From assembly GCF_003858635.1 (NCBI RefSeq), contig NZ_RQJO01000011.1, forward strand, positions 372,001-436,000: a stretch of 64,000 bases of DNA. The letters run 5' to 3'. Each line of letters starts with the position of its first letter. The stretch's first letter is position 1. Both the position numbers and the translations under genes were made by a program. Below, in pieces: positions 35,896 through 42,861 of the stretch. Source of the DNA: Larkinella rosea (GTDB taxonomy: Bacteria; Bacteroidota; Bacteroidia; Cytophagales; Spirosomataceae). The notes beneath the pieces are model-generated. The model did not search any database and had not been told where the DNA came from. It saw only the letters and a program-made list of their open reading frames with translations.

Positions 35896-38439
35896 TCATC
35901 GGTCCATCGGGCGGTTTTCAACCTTTTCGGCGGTTAGATTGAATCTAAAAAAAACGATTTTAAGGAGATCCGCCGTAACGGTGTAAACGATCAGGATCAG
36001 CGATAAAGCGATCAGTTGCCGCGCGTGGGCTACGGAAAATCCGAGCATCTGAGCCAGGGGCGAAACCGGTAAATAAACCGTCATTAAAAGCGATAACAGT
36101 CCCGTAACGATCAGCCAGTTACCCGGCCTGCTTTGAAGAAACGATTTCCGGGTACGGATGACAAACAAAATGATAATTTCCGTAATGGCCGATTCCAGAA
36201 ACCAGCCGGTTTGAAAGGAGGAGCCCGAAAGATGAAAGTAATAATACAGCATATAAAACGTGATGAAATCAAACAGCGAACTGTGGAGCCCAAAAACGAT
36301 CATAAAATTCCGGATCATTTTCAGGTCCCATTTTCGGGGTGAAGTCAGTTGCTCACCATCCACCTGGTCCGACGCAATGGTCAGAAAAGGCAGGTCGGTA
36401 ATCAGATTGGTCAGCAGAATTTGCTTGGGGAGCATGGGCAGGAAAGGCAGCAGCAAAGAAGCGCCCGCCACACTGAACATATTGCCAAAGGTGGCGCCGG
36501 TCGTGATGAAAATATACTTCATGGAATTCACGAAAGACTTCCGCCCTTCTTCAATGCCATCGGCCAGCACCGACAACTCTTTTTCCAGCAACACAAAATC
36601 GGCGGCTTCCTGCGCCACATCCACGCCGTTGCTGGTGGATATGCCGACATCCGCTGCGTGAATAGCCGCGACATCGTTGATGCCATCGCCGATGTAGGCC
36701 ACGGTGGCATTCGATTTTTGTAATGCTTTGATGATGCGTTCTTTCTGATGTGGTTCGATTTCGGCAAATACATTCGTTTGCCGAACCTGCACGATGAGCG
36801 CTTCCGGACTGAGCCGGTCCATCTCTTCTCCCGTCAGAATAAGGGGCTGATCGATATCGATCAGCCGGGCGGTATGCAAAGCGACGTACCGATTGTCGCC
36901 GGTAATAATCTTTACCTGAATGTGCAGGTGCCGCAACCGTTCGATGGAAGCCTGGGCACTTTCTTTCAGCGGATCTTCCAATACGATGAAGCCCAGAAAA
37001 ATCATTTGCTGTTCATCGTCCCGGGTGATTTGATCCGCCGTTAGTGGTTTATACGCCAGACCCAGCACGCGGTAACCGGTTTGACAATAGGCCGCAAACC
37101 GGTTTTCAATTTCGTTGCGGGTTGTGGCTGAAAGAGGCTCAGGATGACCCGGTTGTGACTCCACCAAACTACACACTGCCAGTATATTGCTCAGAGCGCC
37201 TTTGGTGATAAAAAACCGCTGGTTCCCTTTCCGGACCGCGATGCTCAGCCGTTTGCGAATGAAATCATACGGGATCTCATCCCGCTTTTCATACCCTTCG
37301 GCGGGTAGGTTTAAGGCACCGATGGCCTGATCAATGGGATTTGAAAAACCCTGCTGAAAAGTCGCATTCAGGTAAGCGTATAGGCCGATGCGTTCGTCGG
37401 CCAGCCCCTGCCAGTTCACGATCTCTTTTACGGTGGCCGTGCCTTCGGTAATGGTGCCGGTTTTGTCGGTACACAACACCGACACTTCCCCAAAATTGAA
37501 AATGGAGGATAGCTTTTTAACGATGACCTTTTTCTGGAGCATCCGCCGGGCACCCGCCGACATGGCAAAGGTCATGATGGCGGGTAAAAGCTCAGGCGCC
37601 ATGCCGATGGCAAGCGCCAGTGAAAACAGGATCGAATCGAAAACCGGCTTCTTAAAATACAGGTTGGCCATCAGAATAACGAGTGACAGCAGAACCGTTA
37701 TCCGCAGCAGAAAGTAACCGAAGTGTTTGATGCCTTTCTCAAAAGCGGTTTCCGGGGTTTGCGAAAGGCTGTGGGCTAGTTGACCAAATACCGTTTGACT
37801 ACCCGTTTGAACCACCAGGGCGTGCGCACGACCGCTGATGACGTTGGTTCCCTGCCACAGACAGTTCGTCTTCTGACGGAGCGGAGCGGTATCCGGGATG
37901 TCACCCACCATCTTTTCAACGGGATACGATTCGCCGGTCAGTGAACTTTCGTTCACATGCAGTTCATTGCTTTCCAGGATGCGGCAGTCGGCCGGAATGA
38001 TATCGCCCGCATTCAGAATCAGGACGTCGCCGGGCACAACCTCCTGCGTTACCACCGATATCTCTTTCCCGTCGCGTAAAACCGTATGTTTCAGGGCGAT
38101 CAGGGACCGCAGTTTTTCAATGGCGCGTCCTGCATTCAACTCCTGCCAAAAGCCCAGCAAACCCGTGGTTAGCAGGATACCGAGAATGATCAGCATATCC
38201 GAGGTTTCTCCCAGCATCGCCGACAGGATAACGGCGACCACCAGCAACAACACCAGAGGACTGGTAAATTGGCGAACAAGGAGCTTGAACTCCCGTTGGA
38301 AGCGGCTTTCCGTGCGAAATAGCTGGCGTTGCTCCTGAATGCGTTTCGCGGCCACCGCACTGTCAAGCCCGGTTAAAGTAGTTTGAAGCTGGACTACTAC
38401 CTGTTCCGGAGGTAACGAAGAAAAAGGTTGGCTGTTCAT
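35896..38439 (-). CDS. mgtA: Magnesium-type P-type ATPase (P3B)
   Basis: 847 aa from the second ATG (MNSQPFSSLPPEQ); a start four codons earlier is possible. P-type hallmarks: TGES in the actuator domain, CTDKTGTITEG with the phosphorylated Asp, KGALSNIL for nucleotide binding, and GDGINDVAAIHAADVGIS. The domain order, about ten helices, and the MAPELLPAIMTFAMSAGARRM segment in helix 4 are those of MgtA/MgtB, which import Mg2+. It has no neighbours in operon and is convergent with pfkB. The gene is divergent from the one at 38624, and their shared region holds a one-mismatch FNR-like site. Confidence 0.93.
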   Translation of the reverse strand: MNSQPFSSLPPEQVVVQLQTTLTGLDSAVAAKRIQEQRQLFRTESRFQREFKLLVRQFTSPLVLLLVVAVILSAMLGETSDMLIILGILLTTGLLGFWQELNAGRAIEKLRSLIALKHTVLRDGKEISVVTQEVVPGDVLILNAGDIIPADCRILESNELHVNESSLTGESYPVEKMVGDIPDTAPLRQKTNCLWQGTNVISGRAHALVVQTGSQTVFGQLAHSLSQTPETAFEKGIKHFGYFLLRITVLLSLVILMANLYFKKPVFDSILFSLALAIGMAPELLPAIMTFAMSAGARRMLQKKVIVKKLSSIFNFGEVSVLCTDKTGTITEGTATVKEIVNWQGLADERIGLYAYLNATFQQGFSNPIDQAIGALNLPAEGYEKRDEIPYDFIRKRLSIAVRKGNQRFFITKGALSNILAVCSLVESQPGHPEPLSATTRNEIENRFAAYCQTGYRVLGLAYKPLTADQITRDDEQQMIFLGFIVLEDPLKESAQASIERLRHLHIQVKIITGDNRYVALHTARLIDIDQPLILTGEEMDRLSPEALIVQVRQTNVFAEIEPHQKERIIKALQKSNATVAYIGDGINDVAAIHAADVGISTSNGVDVAQEAADFVLLEKELSVLADGIEEGRKSFVNSMKYIFITTGATFGNMFSVAGASLLLPFLPMLPKQILLTNLITDLPFLTIASDQVDGEQLTSPRKWDLKMIRNFMIVFGLHSSLFDFITFYMLYYYFHLSGSSFQTGWFLESAITEIIILFVIRTRKSFLQSRPGNWLIVTGLLSLLMTVYLPVSPLAQMLGFSVAHARQLIALSLILIVYTVTADLLKIVFFRFNLTAEKVENRPMDR

Positions 38440-38515
38440 AAAATCGAGCAAGGGCTACGTCCGCGTTCAGTGCATCTGAACGTTCAAATCTAGCGAAGTG
38501 CATGGTGAACGAAAT

Positions 38516-38527
38516 TGATACCTGTCA
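38516..38527. promoter_or_regulatory. FNR/CRP-like site TGATACCTGTCA, one mismatch, between mgtA and the gene at 38624
   Basis: One base away from TGAT-N4-ATCA, with an extra T before it (TTGAT). It is centred about 82 bp upstream of the mgtA start and about 102 bp before the divergent gene. Confidence 0.38.
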
Positions 38528-38623
38528 TACTTCCAGGCAATTATTGTCATTTCGGCAAGCGGCTGATCTTAAGTAAATTAGGGCTTTTCTTCCTGGTCTC
38601 TAACCCAACCTGGATATATTGTT

Positions 38624-39793
38624 ATGGGTACGATTCGCATCTTGTTTGCCAGTATTCTCGGTTTTCATGGTCTGATCCACCTGACCGGTTTTGTCAGGGG
38701 TCGGTATTTGACAAAGGCCGGTTTACTCCCGGAAACGACCATCATCCCCTTATCGGAACCGGAGACGAAAGCCGTTGGCGTTTTCTGGCTGGTCACGGGG
38801 CTGTTCTTTTTAACGGCGGCAGGCGGTTTTCTAACCGGCATGGCCCGGTGGTGGCTGGTTGCGTTTGGCGCGATCCTTTTTTCACAGCTGTTGATCCTGC
38901 TTCATTGGCAAGCGGCTAAAACCGGCACTGTTATGAACCTGATTGCTTTGATTATTAGTTTGCCAGCTTACGCAGACTGGAAACTCACGATCAGGATACA
39001 GGCTGAAATTCAGGGACTTATGAGTCAGGTCAATACTGAAAAGCCGTCAGTCATTACGATTCAGCAAGTAGAAACATTGCCGCCGGTTGTTCGAAAATGG
39101 CTCATCAGCGCCCAGGTACCCGGAAAAGAACGCATTCAAACCGTTCAGTTGAAACAACAGGGTCAGATGCGCACCAAGGCTACCGGGAACTGGATGCCCG
39201 TTGAAGCGCAGCAGTGTTTTACCACCGACAAGCCCGGTTTTATCTGGAGCGCCCGCATTAAGGCAGCTCCGCTTTTTTATCTGGCGGGACGGGATAAGTA
39301 CGATCAAGGACATGGCAATATGCTGATTAAGGCACTGTCCTTCTGGCCCATTGCGAATGCGAGCGGAAAAGAAATCGATCAGGGAACGATGCTGCGGTTT
39401 TTGGCCGAACTGGTCTGGTTTCCAACGGCGGCATTAAACCCGTACATCCACTGGGAAGAACTCAGTGCCACCACCGCCCGGGCCACCATGAATTACGGAA
39501 AAGTCACCGCATCCGGCGTTTTTACATTCACCCCTGAGGGCGATGTGATTCGTTTCGTCGCTCAGCGCTACGGCGAATTTGAAGGAACTTACCGGCTGGA
39601 AACCTGGTCAATAGCTATGAAAAACCACCAAAAATTAGCCGGTATTCGAATTCCGGTGGAGGCATCAGTTACCTGGAAATTAAAAACCGGTGATTTTACG
39701 TGGTATGTGTTAAGGATAACGGAAATACATTATAATGAACGGTGCCATTTTACTTCGAGTAGCTCCGGATCAACACCGGCCTCCTGGCATTGA
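38624..39793 (+). CDS. Membrane-anchored DUF6544-like protein
   Basis: 389 aa. Residues about 1-120 contain four hydrophobic helices (IRILFASILGFHGLIHL, FWLVTGLFFLTAAGGFL, WLVAFGAILFSQLLIL, MNLIALIISLPAYA). The rest is a soluble domain with PPVVRKWLISAQVPGKERI, TDKPGFIWSARIKAAPLFYL and FLAELVWFPTAALNP, which I recognise as the DUF6544 (older DUF6920) type. The function is unknown. It is divergent from mgtA. Confidence 0.8.
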   Translation: MGTIRILFASILGFHGLIHLTGFVRGRYLTKAGLLPETTIIPLSEPETKAVGVFWLVTGLFFLTAAGGFLTGMARWWLVAFGAILFSQLLILLHWQAAKTGTVMNLIALIISLPAYADWKLTIRIQAEIQGLMSQVNTEKPSVITIQQVETLPPVVRKWLISAQVPGKERIQTVQLKQQGQMRTKATGNWMPVEAQQCFTTDKPGFIWSARIKAAPLFYLAGRDKYDQGHGNMLIKALSFWPIANASGKEIDQGTMLRFLAELVWFPTAALNPYIHWEELSATTARATMNYGKVTASGVFTFTPEGDVIRFVAQRYGEFEGTYRLETWSIAMKNHQKLAGIRIPVEASVTWKLKTGDFTWYVLRITEIHYNERCHFTSSSSGSTPASWH

Positions 39794-39852
39794 CCTCCAC
39801 AACCTTACTCCCTTATTGCTCCGGTAACGTATTAATCCCATTTTCAAAAACT

Positions 39853-39864
39853 TGATTAATATCA
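39853..39864. promoter_or_regulatory. FNR/CRP-like palindrome TGATTAATATCA before the cation ATPase
   Basis: Exact TGAT-N4-ATCA. A perfect Bacteroidota -7 box (TAAATTTG) starts 30.5 bp downstream of its centre. That would place the site at roughly -43 from a start point near 39902, the class II activator position. Confidence 0.6.
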
Positions 39865-39888
39865 GGTTATACCCTTTTTAAGGTCAGT

Positions 39889-39896
39889 TAAATTTG
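39889..39896 (+). promoter_or_regulatory. -7 promoter box TAAATTTG
   Basis: Full match to TAnnTTTG, 43 bp before the ATG of the ATPase at 39939. There is no good -33 TTTG at the usual distance; an activator-dependent promoter would explain that. Confidence 0.55.
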
Positions 39897-39938
39897 GACC
39901 TGGAAAGTGCATTTTGGGGATATTTAACTCCAGTCCTC

Positions 39939-42437
39939 ATGGCTAACACCCGGCTACCCGATTTTTCCTTCCCCTTACTAGGCTTGACAACGAGCGAGGT
40001 TGAAACGGCCCGCCAACGATTTGGCCGGAATGAAACAGAATCAACGGATTCTGCCTCCCTGTTAAAGCTGGTGGTTGAAGTGGTTTCGGAACCCATGTTT
40101 ATTCTGCTGGCGGTGGCCAGTCTGATCTACGTCCTGCTGAGGCAATGGGAGGAAGGCCTGTTATTAGCCCTGGCGATGCTGTTGGTAGCGGGAATTTCCC
40201 TCTTCCAAACCGTGCGGAGCAACCGGGCTCTCCAGGCGCTTCGAGCGTTATCTCAAAACCGGGTTTCGGTACTTCGCAATGGGGAACTTTTGCCGGTTCC
40301 TATTGAGGAAATAGTGGTGGGCGACTTGATCTGGGTGTCAGAAGGGCAAACGGTTCCGGCGGACGGCATCCTTGTAAAAGCCAACGACTGCTCGGTCGAT
40401 GAAGCCATTTTAACGGGAGAGTCGGTTCCGGTGGCCAAAACCGCTCCAGCCATCGACCGCTTCCTGGCCGGTACGATGCTCACCTCCGGAAGTGCCTATG
40501 TGCGCGTAACCTCAGTCGGAACGCAAACCGAAGTTGGAAAGCTAGGGCACACGCTTCAGTCCATTAAAGTAGAGAAAACCCCTTTGCAACGACAGATTAA
40601 CGGGTTCGTGCAGCGGATGGCCTGGGTGGGATTTGGCGCATTCGCCCTGGTCTGGGGGATTAATTATAGCCATTCCGGTGACTGGGCCACCTCCCTGTTG
40701 CTGGGCTTAACCATTGCCATGTCGGTATTGCCTGAAGAAATTCCTGTCGCCTTTAGTAGTTTTATGGCACTGGGCGCTGCCCGCATGATCCGGCTGGGCG
40801 TATTGACCCGGCAACCTCAGACGGTAGAAAGCCTGGGATCGGCTTCGGTCATCTGCACCGACAAAACCGGCACCATCACCCAGGAAGGAATGACAGTGGT
40901 TTCCCTGTATGATGGAAAAACCCGCGAATTAGTGCCCTTGAATGCAACTTTATCCGACTCCGTAAAGGATGTCCTGGTTTTTGCGCGTTGGGCCAGCGAA
41001 CCAACTCCGTTCGACCCCATGGAACGGGCTATCGAGTCGGCTTATCAAACGCATTGTAGCCAGGAAATAGCAGCGATCCAACACGAATATCCGCTGGATG
41101 GAACGCCCCCCATGATGACCCACGTCTATGGCACCGGTCCGGTCCGCGTGGCGGGGAAAGGCGCGGTGGAACGGATTGTCAGGATTTGTCATTTGTCAGA
41201 AGTCGAAAAGGCTGACATCCTTCGGCAGGCTACACGTCTGGCTAAGCAAGGTTACCGGGTGCTGGGAATTGCCGGGAGCGAGTGGCCGGACATTGACTTT
41301 CCCGTTAATCAGGATGATTTTCAGTGGGTATTCAAAGGGATGATCGCGTTGGAAAACCCACCTAAAGCCAATGCCCGGGCCGTTCTTGACCAATTTCATC
41401 AGGCTGGGATTACCGTTAAAATGCTCACCGGCGATTCGCCGGAAACCGCTCAGGCTATTGCCAGTCAGGTCGCAATACCGAATTCCGACCATTACCTGAC
41501 GGGTCAGCAGGTGATGGCTTTATCGGAAACGGAACTGCAAATGGAAGTGAAGCGGGTCACTATATTTGCCCGGATGTTTCCGGATGCCAAACTCCGGGTT
41601 ATCCGGGCACTAAAAGCCAATGGCGAAGTGGTTGCGATGACGGGAGACGGCGTCAATGATGGTCCTGCGCTCAAAGCCGCCCACATTGGGGTAGCCATGG
41701 GTCGTCGCGGAACGGAAGTCGCCAAACAGGCTGCGGCTCTGGTTTTGGTGGATGATGATCTGAACGCCATGGTCGGTGCCATCGCCCAGGGCCGACGCAT
41801 TTATCAGAACCTGAAGCGGGCTGTTGGTTACATTGTCTCCATTCATATTCCCATTATTTTAACCGTGACGGTGCCTTTACTTTTTGGCTGGCGGTACGTG
41901 AATCTCTTTAGCCCGATTCACATTATTTTTCTGGAGTTAGTGATGGGGCCAACCAGCTCGATTGCCTTCGAAAATGAACCCGCCGAACCCGGTTTGATGC
42001 GTCAACGACCCCGCCGATTTACGGATACTTTTTTCACCGCGGGCGAGCTGGGTTTGAACATGTTGCAGGGGGTACTCATTGCGCTGGTTGTTTTAGGTAT
42101 CTATTATCAGGCCATGCTGGCTGGTGCTGCCATTGACAAGGTGCGAACAATGACCTTTGTAACGCTGGTCCTGAGCAACGTTTGGTTGACTCTGGTAAAT
42201 AGGTCGAAACGGGAATCCGTGTTATCGACCATCCGCCGACCCAATTCCTTGTTTTGGCTGATGCTTTTCCTGACCCTGTTGATGCTGATGCTGACCCTGG
42301 TGGTTCCGACGGTGCGCCGAGTGGTTCAATTTACGGAAGTGACAGAAAAAGAAATGCTCCACTGCTTTTATTGGTCACTTTCCGGTGTGGTTTGGATTGA
42401 AGGGTATAAATACTGGAAACGTGTACCGCTAAAATAA
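39939..42437 (+). CDS. Cation-translocating P-type ATPase (P2, calcium-ATPase-like)
   Basis: 832 aa from the ATG at 39939; a TTG at 39894 would lie inside the promoter's -7 box. Hallmarks: LTGESVPV, ICTDKTGTITQEG with the phosphorylated Asp, KGAVERIVRI, and GDGVNDGPALKAAHIGVAMG. Helix 4 reads SVLPEEIPVAF, the bacterial variant of the PEGLP/PEEFP ion-site motif. The fold and length fit P2-type pumps related to SERCA and to mycobacterial CtpF, a DosR-regulated ATPase. The transported ion is probably Ca2+ or another divalent cation; this cannot be settled from sequence alone. Confidence 0.93.
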   Translation: MANTRLPDFSFPLLGLTTSEVETARQRFGRNETESTDSASLLKLVVEVVSEPMFILLAVASLIYVLLRQWEEGLLLALAMLLVAGISLFQTVRSNRALQALRALSQNRVSVLRNGELLPVPIEEIVVGDLIWVSEGQTVPADGILVKANDCSVDEAILTGESVPVAKTAPAIDRFLAGTMLTSGSAYVRVTSVGTQTEVGKLGHTLQSIKVEKTPLQRQINGFVQRMAWVGFGAFALVWGINYSHSGDWATSLLLGLTIAMSVLPEEIPVAFSSFMALGAARMIRLGVLTRQPQTVESLGSASVICTDKTGTITQEGMTVVSLYDGKTRELVPLNATLSDSVKDVLVFARWASEPTPFDPMERAIESAYQTHCSQEIAAIQHEYPLDGTPPMMTHVYGTGPVRVAGKGAVERIVRICHLSEVEKADILRQATRLAKQGYRVLGIAGSEWPDIDFPVNQDDFQWVFKGMIALENPPKANARAVLDQFHQAGITVKMLTGDSPETAQAIASQVAIPNSDHYLTGQQVMALSETELQMEVKRVTIFARMFPDAKLRVIRALKANGEVVAMTGDGVNDGPALKAAHIGVAMGRRGTEVAKQAAALVLVDDDLNAMVGAIAQGRRIYQNLKRAVGYIVSIHIPIILTVTVPLLFGWRYVNLFSPIHIIFLELVMGPTSSIAFENEPAEPGLMRQRPRRFTDTFFTAGELGLNMLQGVLIALVVLGIYYQAMLAGAAIDKVRTMTFVTLVLSNVWLTLVNRSKRESVLSTIRRPNSLFWLMLFLTLLMLMLTLVVPTVRRVVQFTEVTEKEMLHCFYWSLSGVVWIEGYKYWKRVPLK

Positions 42438-42861
42438 ATGACGAAGAGGAGCCTGTTTTTGCTTTTCAAATGATGCTGCATGTGGTCTGAGGGGATTGTA
42501 AGCCTGAATGGCGCTTGCCCAGGGCCATTATTGGCACGTGTTGGCACCAGGGAATCCATGACCATCGTGCCGGTTTTAAGCGCAATTGCCTGGGTGTTTG
42601 GACGCTTTAGAGACAGGCTCCTTAAAAACCGCCCGTTATAATTGACAGTCAGCTAAGGCTCCATCAGGTAAACGGGTAAAAACCCTGACCTTCCCTATAA
42701 CAGGCCGTCGTTACGAAAGCCATGGGAGAAAAATTGATCTAAATCAGTGCTGATTTTGAGCCGCGTCATGGGGGTGGGAAAGCGGTTTGGCTACTTTTGA
42801 TTTATCTGAAAGTTGCTAAAAGGCCAGTTGCCTTCTGTTTTCAACGGAACTTCTTACCGCG
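42438..42861 (+). other. Intergenic region with nested inverted repeats and a candidate promoter
   Basis: 424 bp without a gene. It contains three nested inverted-repeat pairs: AGGAGCCTGT 42447-42456 with 42613-42622, GCGCTT 42511-42516 with 42578-42583, and GGCACG 42533-42538 with 42566-42571. This could be a structured leader, a small RNA or a remnant of a mobile element. The right part holds an FNR-like site (42735-42746) and a -7 box TACTTTTG (42792-42799) for the gene at 42862. Confidence 0.5.
42735..42746. promoter_or_regulatory. FNR/CRP-like palindrome TGATCTAAATCA before the metzincin-like gene
   Basis: Exact TGAT-N4-ATCA, identical to the reverse complement of the site at 27079. A perfect -7 box (TACTTTTG, 42792-42799) follows. 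The site centre would be near -65 from the predicted start point, the class I activator position. Confidence 0.55.
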
